A DNA stretch of 64,000 nucleotides, taken from assembly GCF_904846185.1 (NCBI RefSeq), contig NZ_CAJGZQ010000003.1:124001-188000 (forward strand). Reading direction: 5' to 3'. Below are positions 45,552 to 54,039 of the stretch, one piece after another (within the stretch, counting starts at the first letter, position 1; each line of letters opens with the position of its first letter). This DNA comes from Psychrobacter immobilis. GTDB lineage: Bacteria; Pseudomonadota; Gammaproteobacteria; Pseudomonadales; Moraxellaceae. Under the pieces are notes generated by a model. That model searched no databases and had not been told where the DNA came from. It saw only the letters and a program-made list of their open reading frames with translations. The translations under genes were made by a program, and so were the position numbers.

Positions 45552-46274
45552 ATGAGCAAGCAGATTTTATTAATCGAAGATGATCCTGATCTAGCTGAGT
45601 TAATCAGCGATTACCTGACCATGAATTATTATGACGTCCATCATGCAGGGCTTGGTCAAGAAGGGCTTGATCTATTGGATGCTAAAGAGCGTGACATTGA
45701 TTTGGTCGTGCTTGACTTAATGCTGCCTGACATGGATGGTATGCAAGTTTGTCAAAAAATTCGCGGCAATAAAAACAACATGACCAATAAAGTGCCAATT
45801 ATCATGTTGACAGCGAAAGGCGATACCACCGATCGCGTGCTGGGACTTGAGATGGGTGCTGATGATTATATATCTAAGCCTTTTGAGCCACGCGAGCTTC
45901 TCGCTCGAATCCGTGCTGTTATTCGCCGTCATGAGCAGCCTAATCAAGCAGATAGCCAGTCTGACAGCTTGACCTTTGGTCGTTTGAGCGTGTTCCCTGA
46001 CAGCCATGAAGTGACCATCGACGATGAGCCTGTTCGTTTAACGACGCATCAGTTTCAATTATTGCATTACTTTGCCACCCATTCTGGTAAAGTATTGAAT
46101 CGCGAGCAACTGTGGCAAGCCATGCCCAATGATGACAGCTCAGATAATATCGATCGCGCCATTGATGTTCATATCTCGCGCCTGCGTGCTTTAATTGAAG
46201 ACAACCCACGCCAGCCAAAACGTATTATTACCGTACGCGGTGTTGGTTATCAATTTGCCACTGATCAGGTTTGA
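45552..46274 (+). CDS. OmpR/PhoB-family response regulator
   Basis: A 240-residue regulator. The receiver (1-125) has E-D-D at residues 8-10, the phosphoacceptor Asp in V-V-L-D-L-M-L-P-D-M-D-G and the Lys in Y-I-S-K-P-F-E-P. The C-terminal winged helix (about 140-238) has V-R-L-T-T-H-Q-F-Q-L-L and R-A-I-D-V-H-I-S-R-L-R. GAGGA lies before the ATG. The partner kinase starts 102 bp downstream. The nearest characterised types are RstA/CpxR-like, but assigning a symbol would be unsafe. Targets might include the adjacent adaptor gene. Confidence 0.9.
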   Translation: MSKQILLIEDDPDLAELISDYLTMNYYDVHHAGLGQEGLDLLDAKERDIDLVVLDLMLPDMDGMQVCQKIRGNKNNMTNKVPIIMLTAKGDTTDRVLGLEMGADDYISKPFEPRELLARIRAVIRRHEQPNQADSQSDSLTFGRLSVFPDSHEVTIDDEPVRLTTHQFQLLHYFATHSGKVLNREQLWQAMPNDDSSDNIDRAIDVHISRLRALIEDNPRQPKRIITVRGVGYQFATDQV

Positions 46275-46376
46275 TCACAAAAGTGGCAAATTAATCGATA
46301 AAAACCATACTTTTAATTTGTTTATGCAAATTAGAAGTATAAGTCGATATAAACGGCTGATAGTAGAGATGGTTTA

Positions 46377-48542
46377 ATGCAGCAGTTGGGATTTCGTTCG
46401 GTATTTGCCAAATTATTTGCCAGTGTCATGCTGGCACTTATTTTATTTGCAGTGGCGATGGTGCTGTTGACGCAACTTGTGCACGATAAAGATGCAAGTA
46501 TTCGATCAGAAGTATTGGCCACCCAGATTTTAGGACAAATAGACCCTTTCTTGCATGAGTTGAATATCTCTGTTAGCGAGGACAATCGCTTGCAAGCGCG
46601 CTTTATGCTAGCAGTGGTCAAAAAGAGCTTTGATATCTTTGATGAGTCATTACAGGCAAAGATGGGCTTGTATGACAGCGAAGGTCGATTGCTAATGCAA
46701 ACGGATAACAGCGATTTGCCATTGGAGTTGCCCGCACCGCCCTCTTTATTTTCACGCGTTTTTCCCTCTCTCGCAGACACCTCCCCTACCAAGCAAGCTC
46801 AAGTTTATAGCAGCACCGGCTATACGCTTTTGTATGAATCACGCTTACCGCCTAAAAAACCAGTACTCTCTTCTGCGCTGAATTTATTTACTGGCACACT
46901 ACTACTGTTACTGATTATGGCAGGTGTCCTATGGTGGATTGCTCGTACCATCACTTGGCGCATCAATCAGATGAGCCAGCAGATGGCGCAACTGGGTGAT
47001 GGTGATTTTACCGTACGGGTGAATGCTCGTGGTAACGATGAGATCGCCTCACTAGCGCGTGGATTTAATCAAGCAGCACAAAAAATCGAACACCTTATCG
47101 ATGCCAATAACCTGCTCTTAGCACATGCTTCTCATGAGCTACGTACCCCCATTACTCGTATCCGCTTACAGATTGAGATGATGGATATGCTCGCAGGGGC
47201 GCTACCATCTGATACCAAAGCAAAGTTTGATAAACGTGCGCAAGCGATTAACCGCGATTTGTCAGGGCTCAATGATTTGGTAGAGAGTATCTTATTGGTG
47301 AGTCGTTTAGACGCCGGTCATGCCTTGCAGCAAGTTGAAAGCTTAGACTTATATGATCTGGTGAATCAAGAACGGCAACATTATCCTGAAGCGACACTCA
47401 TTGGTGAACATATTGTGATCGATGGTCAATCATCGATGTTGACCCATTTGATTCGTAACTTGTTAACCAATGCTATGCTACACGGCAAGCCGCCCGTGAC
47501 GGTACTATTGTATGGTGTGCAAACTATTGATGAAGCAGATACCATACCTGATTACCTGCTACAAACGATACTCTGCAGTAGCTTTGCTGATTATAATAGC
47601 TCTGATTTTAACTCCTATCACGAACCAATCGATGTCAATGAAAACGATACTCATAGTCATACGCAGTTAAATGATTCTTCTCATATTACTGATAAAGTTA
47701 AATCTGAAGCCCCAGATACTATGACTGTGTTGCCAGCACCACCGATATATAGAAACGGAGAAAATATTGCGGTTGAGCATGATTTCAATTCCGATGCCGA
47801 TGCCGATGTGAACATAGAGACTAAAATCGATAATGGTAATATTAGTAATGCCAACAGCGACACTGATTCTATTGAAGCCCACGCGACCTTAACAGAATCT
47901 ACTGATGTGGATAGCATTCAAACTGACTCAAGCACTTTGACAAACGCAGTCAACAGTAACGATACCGTTGGAAGCACCAGTGAATCTTCATTGATTGCTA
48001 ATTATCATAACTTTACCAATGATTTGACTGACAAAATTAAAAAGATGGTTTGGAAAGCAGTTCCTGACACTGAAGAGCCGTCTGCAGTTATCAATGACGC
48101 TAAGAGTACTGCCTTGAATGATACAGTTCCTAAATCCAAAGGTGCTATAATAAATAAAAGTGGCAATACACGCGACAAGGGTGATGCTCAAAATAACACT
48201 CAAAATCCTACAGAAGTACTCAGTACACCGCGCAAAGAAGGCTTGTTTGCCAAGCATCTAAAAAAAGCCAAGACCGATCCTGTACGCCCATTACCGAAAT
48301 ATGCAGTATTGGCAGTGATTGATGAAGGCACGGGTATTCCAGAAGACAAACGTGAAGAAGTATTTAGTCCATTTGTGCGGTTGCAACAAAAAAATAAAGG
48401 TTCTGGACTAGGCTTATCGCTAGTATCACAAATCGTTACCGCACATCAAGGGCGCATCATTACTGATACGTTGAATGGACATACCAGGTTTTTAGTTGTC
48501 ATACCAGTCAAGCACGACCCACATTATCACCAGCATGACTAG
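46377..48542 (+). CDS. Sensor histidine kinase with a 258-residue insert in its ATP-binding domain
   Basis: A 721-residue membrane kinase. Hydrophobic segments lie at about 10-33 and 168-190, bracketing a periplasmic domain of about 135 residues. HAMP follows (190-243), then the phosphorylated His253 in S-H-E-L-R-T-P-I-T-R, and the N-box N-L-L-T-N-A-M-L-H-G (361-370). The G1 box D-E-G-T-G-I-P is not reached until residue 649, and G2 G-S-G-L-G-L is at 675-680. Residues about 383-640 are a low-complexity insert rich in Asp, Asn, Ser and Thr. Without it the protein would have the usual size of about 460 residues. All catalytic boxes are intact. It pairs with the upstream regulator. The insert could regulate ATP binding or anchor a partner. 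Confidence 0.92.
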   Translation: MQQLGFRSVFAKLFASVMLALILFAVAMVLLTQLVHDKDASIRSEVLATQILGQIDPFLHELNISVSEDNRLQARFMLAVVKKSFDIFDESLQAKMGLYDSEGRLLMQTDNSDLPLELPAPPSLFSRVFPSLADTSPTKQAQVYSSTGYTLLYESRLPPKKPVLSSALNLFTGTLLLLLIMAGVLWWIARTITWRINQMSQQMAQLGDGDFTVRVNARGNDEIASLARGFNQAAQKIEHLIDANNLLLAHASHELRTPITRIRLQIEMMDMLAGALPSDTKAKFDKRAQAINRDLSGLNDLVESILLVSRLDAGHALQQVESLDLYDLVNQERQHYPEATLIGEHIVIDGQSSMLTHLIRNLLTNAMLHGKPPVTVLLYGVQTIDEADTIPDYLLQTILCSSFADYNSSDFNSYHEPIDVNENDTHSHTQLNDSSHITDKVKSEAPDTMTVLPAPPIYRNGENIAVEHDFNSDADADVNIETKIDNGNISNANSDTDSIEAHATLTESTDVDSIQTDSSTLTNAVNSNDTVGSTSESSLIANYHNFTNDLTDKIKKMVWKAVPDTEEPSAVINDAKSTALNDTVPKSKGAIINKSGNTRDKGDAQNNTQNPTEVLSTPRKEGLFAKHLKKAKTDPVRPLPKYAVLAVIDEGTGIPEDKREEVFSPFVRLQQKNKGSGLGLSLVSQIVTAHQGRIITDTLNGHTRFLVVIPVKHDPHYHQHD

Positions 48543-48702
48543 GACGTGCCTTCAGTCCAATCTATTAACCTTTAAATGGGCTAAAAATGGCTAATTTTTG
48601 CCAAACATCGTCAAATAGCTTATCAATATCTCGATATTATTTGCGCTACTTTCCTTGTTTGACGGCAATTTTTATCACCATTTTTAAAATAAGGACACGA
48701 CC
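48541..48702. repeat. Hairpin-forming repeat, long copy C
   Basis: The right part (48668-48702), read on the minus strand, matches copy A at 16351 (GTGTCCTTATTTTAAAAATG then GTGATAAAAAT). The whole 162-bp stretch is bounded by AGGACGTGCC and, inverted, AGGTCGTGTCC. Copy A looks like an internally deleted version with the same ends. Confidence 0.5.
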
Positions 48703-48715
48703 TAGTCAGCGATGC

Positions 48716-48822
48716 TATAGTCGATTCAATTTAAAAGTAGTACAAGGCAACCGAGTATAGATGTATATTTAATACTTCAAGCGAAGTTAACGCAGTAATA
48801 CTTTTATAGTGGAATGACTATA
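48716..48822. repeat. MITE-like palindromic intergenic repeat, copy 2 (TATAGTC ends)
   Basis: A 107-bp element starts TATAGTCGATTCAAT and ends GGAATGACTATA. Arms pair over long parts (AAAAGTAGTAC near the left, GTAATACTTTT near the right). It shares both ends and overall design with the 5045-5152 element. It lies just before metN. The rest of the 48823-49076 gap contains a possible extended -10 (TGC-TATATT, 48951-48959) and no other feature. Confidence 0.65.
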
Positions 48823-49076
48823 TAAGGTGCTATGAACAGACACTTCATTCTACTCGATCGTCGCGACTCACATTCTACAAACCCCCTCTTACTAATAGCT
48901 ATTAATCATAAGCCTGTCACGGATGTTCATATCCAAAGTGCTCGATAATATGCTATATTAGCGCCCCTTATTATAGGGTTATTAACGGTTGTTTCTTAAT
49001 TGGCTTCTTACATTGTTAAAGAGGCCCGACAGCGCGTTTGTGACTATTAAAAAAATTATTGAATTTTGAGCCCTCC

Positions 49077-49847
49077 ATGAATGACATGATTGTCTTAAAC
49101 AATGTGACCAAGAGTTTTTTAAGCGACCGATCAATCAAAGACAAAGATGGCAAACCACATTGGTTTACTGCCGTTGAACCGACCTCGTTATCTGTCCAGC
49201 AAGGCGAAATCTTCGGCCTAATGGGATACTCGGGTGCCGGTAAGTCTACTTTACTACGCCTAATCAATATGCTTGAGCGTCCAGATGCCGGTCAAGTCAT
49301 CGTCGATGGCACTGACTTGACCACTTTGTCTGCCAGTGAATTGCGTATCGCCCGGCATAATATTGGTATGATTTTTCAGCAGTTTAATCTGATGTCCAAT
49401 CGTACTGTTTTTGACAACGTGGCCTTTAATTTAACTGTTTCAGGATATCCGAGCCGCGACATTCATAAACGAGTCATGGATTGTCTAGATATTGTTGATC
49501 TAACAGACCGCGCTGGTCACTACCCTGCGCAGCTGTCAGGCGGACAAAAACAGCGTGTCGGTATTGCACGAGCGATTGCCCCCAGTCCTAAAGTATTATT
49601 GGCTGATGAGCCGACCAGTGCGCTTGATCCTGCGACGACCCGCAGCTTGTTGACTTGTCTACGTGATATCAACGAACAACTTGGCGTCACCATTGTGATT
49701 GTGACTCATGAGATGAGTGTCATCCGTAGGCTGTGTGATCGCGCCGCATTACTGCATCAAGGTCAACTCTTGGAAGTTGCAGATGTAAGAGACGGTCTGA
49801 TTCAAGCGACCACCCCGATTGGCAAAGGCTTAGTGCACGAAGACTAA
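49077..49847 (+). CDS. metN: Methionine ABC transporter ATP-binding protein MetN, without NIL domain
   Basis: A 256-residue ABC ATPase. Walker A is G-Y-S-G-A-G-K-S-T (about 46-54), the Q-loop is I-F-Q-Q-F-N-L-M, the signature Q-L-S-G-G-Q-K-Q-R and Walker B V-L-L-A-D-E-P-T-S-A-L-D-P. N-L-M-S-N-R-T-V-F-D-N-V is characteristic of MetN. The typical MetN of about 340 residues has a C-terminal NIL (ACT-like) domain for inhibition by internal methionine; this one ends right after the nucleotide-binding domain (G-K-G-L-V-H-E-D). The ATG at 49077 was chosen over an upstream TTG (49059); the ribosome site is weak. metI follows after 19 bp. Confidence 0.92.
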   Translation: MNDMIVLNNVTKSFLSDRSIKDKDGKPHWFTAVEPTSLSVQQGEIFGLMGYSGAGKSTLLRLINMLERPDAGQVIVDGTDLTTLSASELRIARHNIGMIFQQFNLMSNRTVFDNVAFNLTVSGYPSRDIHKRVMDCLDIVDLTDRAGHYPAQLSGGQKQRVGIARAIAPSPKVLLADEPTSALDPATTRSLLTCLRDINEQLGVTIVIVTHEMSVIRRLCDRAALLHQGQLLEVADVRDGLIQATTPIGKGLVHED

Positions 49848-49866
49848 TGAGGCAGGAGAAATAAAT

Positions 49867-50553
49867 ATGTTAACTGGTAGTGAATTGTCCGCCTCGATAG
49901 ACAAGCTGTTTGCCCTGCGCAAAGAGATTATGAACGCGTTTATTGATACATTTATTATGCTTGGCATCTCAACGACGGTGGCGATTGTCATCGGTGGGTT
50001 GTTTGGCGTATTTTTGTTTTTATCCAGTGATCGACAGTTTTTGCAAAACAAAACATTGTATGGTCTGCTTGGTGGTATCACCAACTTTATGCGCGCTTTC
50101 CCATTTGTCATTTTGATGATTGCCATGAGCCCATTTACGAAGGCTATCGTTGGCACGGGTATTGGACCGATTGCGGCCTCATTGGTACTCGCCATTGCAG
50201 GTTCGTTTTATTTTGCCCGTTTGGTCGAGCAAAACTTACGTGAAGTGCCACGCGGTATCATTGAGGCGACCGAGTCTATGGGCGCACGTCCCTTGACCAT
50301 TATTAAAGTCCTACTCAATGAAGCACGCTCAGGACTGGTATTGTCCGTGACGATTCTCTGTATCAGCCTGCTCTCTTATTCAGCAGCGGCAGGTATGATT
50401 GGCGGCGGTGGTCTGGGAGATTTGGCCATTCGTTATGGCTACTATCGTTATCAAACGGAGGTGATGATTTTTATCGTTATTGTCCTATCAGTCATGGTCG
50501 TCTCCATTCAAGCATCAGGTAATTGGTTGGCTAACCGTTTGGATAAACGATAG
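49867..50553 (+). CDS. metI: Methionine ABC transporter permease MetI
   Basis: A 228-residue inner-membrane permease with five hydrophobic segments. The conserved N-F-M-R-A-F-P-F-V-I-L-M-I-A segment is a MetI hallmark, and the EAA loop (E-A-T-E-S-M-G-A-R-P-L-T-I-I) contacts MetN. G-M-I-G-G-G-G-L-G-D-L-A-I-R is also typical. An AGGAG ribosome site lies before the ATG. It is the middle gene of the metN-metI-metQ operon. Confidence 0.95.
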   Translation: MLTGSELSASIDKLFALRKEIMNAFIDTFIMLGISTTVAIVIGGLFGVFLFLSSDRQFLQNKTLYGLLGGITNFMRAFPFVILMIAMSPFTKAIVGTGIGPIAASLVLAIAGSFYFARLVEQNLREVPRGIIEATESMGARPLTIIKVLLNEARSGLVLSVTILCISLLSYSAAAGMIGGGGLGDLAIRYGYYRYQTEVMIFIVIVLSVMVVSIQASGNWLANRLDKR

Positions 50554-50771
50554 AAAAAAGACTCAGACAAAGTCAGTTAACGCTAATATGAATAATACTC
50601 AGGGTTTAATGCCGATTCATCCTAAGCAAAATGCTTGACTTTGTTACTGAGACCCTTTAATTTTGATACTAACTTAACAGTCGTTAACTTAGCAGCATTA
50701 CTATCCCTAATGTTGCTTTTTTAATGGCCAGCGTTTGCCCTCCATCCCATCCCTCTTATTAAGGAAGCTCC

Positions 50772-51731
50772 ATGAAATTAACAGATATCAGCCGTCAGTT
50801 AGCGACTGCATTTGCTGCCGTTGGCGTATCAAGCCTAGTCTTGGTTGGTTGCAACAACTCATCAGCACCAGAAGCAACTAAAGAGCCTGTTACTGAAGGC
50901 TCAACAGCAGAGACTGCCGCTAGCGATATCGATCCTGAGCATACAAAAATCGTCATCGGTACCACCGAAGGTGACTTCGCCGATATGGTGCGCAACCAAG
51001 TGAAAAGCTCACTGGAAGCGCAAGGTTACGAAGTTGAGCTGATTGCTTTTACTGACTATGTACGCCCAAACCTTGCCTTGGCTGAAGGTGATTTGGACAT
51101 CAACATCTTCCAGCATAAGCCTTATCTTGATACCTTCAAAAAAGAAAACAATCTTGATCTGGTAGAAGTTTTCCAAGTACCTACTGCTCCACTTGGCATT
51201 TACTCAGGTAAAAAGACCACGCTTGATGATGTCTATAAAGGCATGAGAGTCTCTGCACCAAATGATCCAAGTAACTTTGCTCGTGCGCTGGTGATGATGG
51301 ATGATCTTGGCTGGATCACGCTAAAAGACAATATTGATCCGCTAACGGCATCAAAAACTGACATCGCTGATAACAGCAAATACGACATTGAAATAATTGA
51401 GTTAGAAGCCGCTCAATTGCCACGTGCTCGTGATGAAGTCGACTTTGCCGTCATCAATGGCAACTATGCCACGGATGCTGGTATCAAGCTGACTGAAGCA
51501 CTATTTCAAGAGCCTAGCTTTGCTTATGTCAACTGGTCAGCCATCAAATCAGCAGATGCTGGCAAAAAATGGGTCGAAGATGTGACCAATGCATATAATT
51601 CAGAAGCCTTTAAAAAGTATGCTCATGAAACTTTCCCTGGTTATAAGTACCCAAAAATCTGGGGCTCTGATCACAGTGCGCACACGGATACCGCAACAAA
51701 ACCTGCACCTGTAGAAGCTGCTGCTCAATAA
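50772..51731 (+). CDS. metQ: Methionine-binding lipoprotein MetQ (NlpA family)
   Basis: A 319-residue substrate-binding lipoprotein. The signal peptide ends L-V-G-C (Cys27). An acidic, Thr/Ala-rich linker of about 30 residues is followed by the binding domain, with D-I-N-I-F-Q-H-K-P-Y-L and V-I-N-G-N-Y-A motifs that belong to the family. A-P-N-D-P-S-N-F-A-R-A marks the ligand site. The C-terminal tail is Ala/Pro/Thr-rich. AAGGAAGC precedes the ATG. It is 218 bp after metI with no terminator between, and a terminator follows. It delivers methionine, probably D- and L-forms, to MetNI. Confidence 0.94.
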   Translation: MKLTDISRQLATAFAAVGVSSLVLVGCNNSSAPEATKEPVTEGSTAETAASDIDPEHTKIVIGTTEGDFADMVRNQVKSSLEAQGYEVELIAFTDYVRPNLALAEGDLDINIFQHKPYLDTFKKENNLDLVEVFQVPTAPLGIYSGKKTTLDDVYKGMRVSAPNDPSNFARALVMMDDLGWITLKDNIDPLTASKTDIADNSKYDIEIIELEAAQLPRARDEVDFAVINGNYATDAGIKLTEALFQEPSFAYVNWSAIKSADAGKKWVEDVTNAYNSEAFKKYAHETFPGYKYPKIWGSDHSAHTDTATKPAPVEAAAQ

Positions 51732-51791
51732 GCTCTTAAGCCAAAAGCACTTAAATCCAAAACACTTAAATATCGTCTTCGTCCCGATTGT

Positions 51792-51827
51792 AAACGCCCA
51801 TTGCTAGATAGTGATGGGCGTTTTTTA
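51792..51827 (+). terminator. Terminator of the met operon
   Basis: AACGCCCAT and ATGGGCGTT form a perfect 9-bp stem around a 12-base loop, followed by T7. Confidence 0.88.
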
Positions 51828-52047
51828 TGGGCTCGATTTTACGATTTTTATTTTTTAACCGCGCGCTGCTGTCTATCAGTTACTAAAAATGACGTTACAG
51901 CCTGTTTGTCCTTTGTAGGAAAGCGTCACGTGCCCTTTTACTTGCTGCCAATTTTTTCTATAGTGGGTAGGTCAAATAGAAAGGGTAATCAGAATATTGA
52001 TGATTCGATGCTCTATCAATAAATACATAAATAACAAGGATAATAAG

Positions 52048-52896
52048 ATGCGTGCTAAAACTTATAATATTCGTACCGCTGGACAAGCAAATATTCCTGT
52101 ACTAGGGCTTGGTACATGGCAATCGACCGGTCAAGATTGTGTTGATGTCGTCAGTCAAGCGTTGAAAATGGGTTACGAGCACATTGATACCGCTCAAGCT
52201 TATGGTAATGAAAAAGAAGTGGGTCAAGGTATCAAACAATCAGGGGTATCTCGGGATAAGTTCTTTTTGACCACAAAGATTTTTCCTGATGATATGAAGT
52301 TTGAGCCTGAGAAATTGATTGCCGCCGCCAAACGCTCTTTAGCAGACTTAGATACTGATTATGTTGATTTGCTACTATTGCACTGGCCGGATGACCGTGT
52401 TCCTTTATCTGAAACCATTCCTGCCTTGTGCGAACTTCAAAAACAAGGTTTGACGCGCCATATCGGCGTCTCTAACTTTAATATTGCCAATATTATTGAA
52501 GCTGAGAAATATGCTGATGTACCGATTGTGGTCAATCAGGTTGAGTTTCATCCGTTCATCAAGCAAAAAACCTTGCAGACTTTTTTGAACAATCACCACA
52601 TTCTACTCGAAGCTTATTCACCACTTGCACGCGGTGATGTATTCGATAATAAGATTATTAAAGAAATCGCTGACAAACATAATGTCACGCCAGCACAGAT
52701 ATCATTGGCTTGGATTCTGGCAGATAAGCATCGCGTTGCCATTCCAAAGACTGCTAACCCTGACCATTTACAAGGCAACTTGGACGCAATGAAAGTGCAA
52801 TTGAGTGCGGATGATATTGAGAAAATCAGCAGCTTAGCGCGTGCTGATGGGCGCAAAATTAAGCATCCAGATTACTCGCCTGAATGGGACGACTAA
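52048..52896 (+). CDS. Aldo/keto reductase (2,5-diketo-D-gluconate reductase-like)
   Basis: A 282-residue NADPH-dependent carbonyl reductase of the AKR fold. The catalytic tetrad is visible: Asp47 and Tyr52 in H-I-D-T-A-Q-A-Y-G, Lys77 in L-T-T-K-I-F, His112 in L-L-L-L-H-W-P. I-G-V-S-N-F and the C-terminal A-I-P-K-T-A-N-P-D-H phosphate-binding segment are intact. The start at 52048 follows AAGGA; an ATG at 51997 would give an unusual basic leader. The gene stands alone between two terminators. Physiological substrate unknown; detoxification of reactive carbonyls is likely. The 51828-52047 gap shows nothing recognisable. Confidence 0.9.
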   Translation: MRAKTYNIRTAGQANIPVLGLGTWQSTGQDCVDVVSQALKMGYEHIDTAQAYGNEKEVGQGIKQSGVSRDKFFLTTKIFPDDMKFEPEKLIAAAKRSLADLDTDYVDLLLLHWPDDRVPLSETIPALCELQKQGLTRHIGVSNFNIANIIEAEKYADVPIVVNQVEFHPFIKQKTLQTFLNNHHILLEAYSPLARGDVFDNKIIKEIADKHNVTPAQISLAWILADKHRVAIPKTANPDHLQGNLDAMKVQLSADDIEKISSLARADGRKIKHPDYSPEWDD

Positions 52897-52942
52897 GCTC
52901 TTGTAAGAAACTATCGAAACTTATTAGCACTAAAATTCATGT

Positions 52943-52980
52943 AAAAAAAGAACCGCTAATAATATATTAGCGGCTCTTTT
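52943..52980. terminator. Bidirectional terminator between the aldo/keto reductase and ccmE
   Basis: AAAAGAACCGCTAAT and ATTAGCGGCTCTTTT pair at all but one position, with A and T runs outside. It serves both convergent genes. Confidence 0.88.
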
Positions 52981-53001
52981 ACTATGGTATGGACTATATA
53001 A

Positions 53002-53502
53002 CTACTGCTGTAGCGTATCCGTCTCATGCACCTTTTCAGCAGGATTATATTGCTCAGAAGGAGGCACTACACCGCTTCGGTTGTTTTCTTTCATTGATTT
53101 GGCCACTTCTGGCGGCATGTAGTTTTCATCATGCTTAGCCAAGACTTCTCCAGCGACAAAAGTGTCACCCTGCATCTTACCTGTCGCGACGACGCCTGAG
53201 TTTTCAGCAAATAAATCTGGCAAAATACCTTGATAAGTCACAGGTACTGTCGATTGAAAGTCCGTAATGGCAAACTCAACGTTTAGTGGATTGTCTTCTG
53301 CGCGCTGGACACTACCCGCAACGACCATACCGCCTGCTCGAATACGCTTATCTTGTGGTGCTTCACCTTGTGCAATCGCGGTAGCATCAAAGTAGTAATC
53401 GGTCTGTTGCCCAATGGCATAAAGAACCAATACCACGGCTATCGCCGCTCCTGCAAGCGTAAACATAACCCACATCAGTTTTTTGCGACGAACTGCGTTC
53501 AT
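53002..53502 (-). CDS. ccmE: Cytochrome c maturation haem chaperone CcmE
   Basis: A 166-residue periplasmic haem chaperone. An N-terminal membrane anchor (about residues 9-30) is followed by an OB-fold domain. The haem-binding His124 is in [10 protein letters not shown], with Tyr128 as the second ligand. R-R-K-K-L at the start and G-G-M-V-V-A-G-S-V are typical. It receives haem from CcmABCD and passes it to CcmFH; CcmFGHI genes are not in this window. It is the last ccm gene here, and a terminator follows. Confidence 0.95.
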   Translation of the reverse strand: MNAVRRKKLMWVMFTLAGAAIAVVLVLYAIGQQTDYYFDATAIAQGEAPQDKRIRAGGMVVAGSVQRAEDNPLNVEFAITDFQSTVPVTYQGILPDLFAENSGVVATGKMQGDTFVAGEVLAKHDENYMPPEVAKSMKENNRSGVVPPSEQYNPAEKVHETDTLQQ

Positions 53503-53588
53503 ACCACTACCTCATTGATGAGTCACTGTTTTATAAACTATAGTCAATGCCATACAAATATATAAAACAGAAAAATTTGAAGAAACTA

Positions 53589-53639
53589 CCATTAGAAAAA
53601 CGTTCTAAAAATGTCTTTCTAATCGTACTCTTCTAATGG
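53589..53639. other. Inverted repeat between ccmD and ccmE
   Basis: CCATTAGAA and TTCTAATGG form a perfect 9-bp inverted repeat with a 33-base A+T-rich loop, in the 271-bp ccmD-ccmE gap. CTACC and GGTAG just outside could pair as well. No T-run follows on the minus strand, so simple termination is unlikely; it might slow or stabilise the mRNA. Confidence 0.4.
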
Positions 53640-53773
53640 CTATATGGTAGCATTTTTCGGACAAATCAATAAGCCCTATAACCTCTGTGGCAGTCACCTC
53701 TTTATCAAGTGCTAAGTTGCAGATTGAGTGGCTAAAAATTAACGGCTAATGCTAGATAGGACGAACCTACTAG

Positions 53774-53995
53774 CTAATTAGGCTGCTTGGTGACAGGCAT
53801 GGTTGTTTTAGCAGTACGCTGTGCTTGCCGCGCTTGCTGAATGGTCAGCTGCTTGATTAAAGCCTGTCGTTGTTTACGACTATAAATAACAAAAGCCAGC
53901 ATCATGCCAACGGTAATTGCCCAGCATGACCAAACGAACACGCCATGCTTACCCATGGCAAGAAATTCAGATACGCTATAAAAGTAAGGCTGCAT
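53774..53995 (-). CDS. ccmD: Haem exporter protein CcmD
   Basis: A 73-residue single-span membrane protein. The N-terminal S-V-S-E-F-L-A-M-G-K-H-G-V-F-V-W motif and the following hydrophobic helix (about 20-38), then a basic cytoplasmic tail with R-K-Q-R-Q-A, are diagnostic for CcmD. It helps CcmABC release holo-CcmE. It lies 44 bp after ccmC but 271 bp before ccmE, a gap that is unusually long for a ccm operon. Confidence 0.93.
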   Translation of the reverse strand: MQPYFYSVSEFLAMGKHGVFVWSCWAITVGMMLAFVIYSRKQRQALIKQLTIQQARQAQRTAKTTMPVTKQPN

Positions 53996-54039
53996 AATAT
54001 TTTCCTAGCCGTGATTTTTTTTGGCGACAGTCATGACCG

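Noticed and set aside
48823..49076. SAM or T-box riboswitch before metN
   Set aside because: No conserved helices or core of these riboswitches could be recognised in the leader.
49059..49076. Earlier TTG start for metN
   Set aside because: No ribosome site and the added residues do not fit MetN; the ATG at 49077 is preferred.
53538..53570. Third copy of the TATAGTC repeat
   Set aside because: Only one end-like sequence is present; no matching right end within 200 bp.
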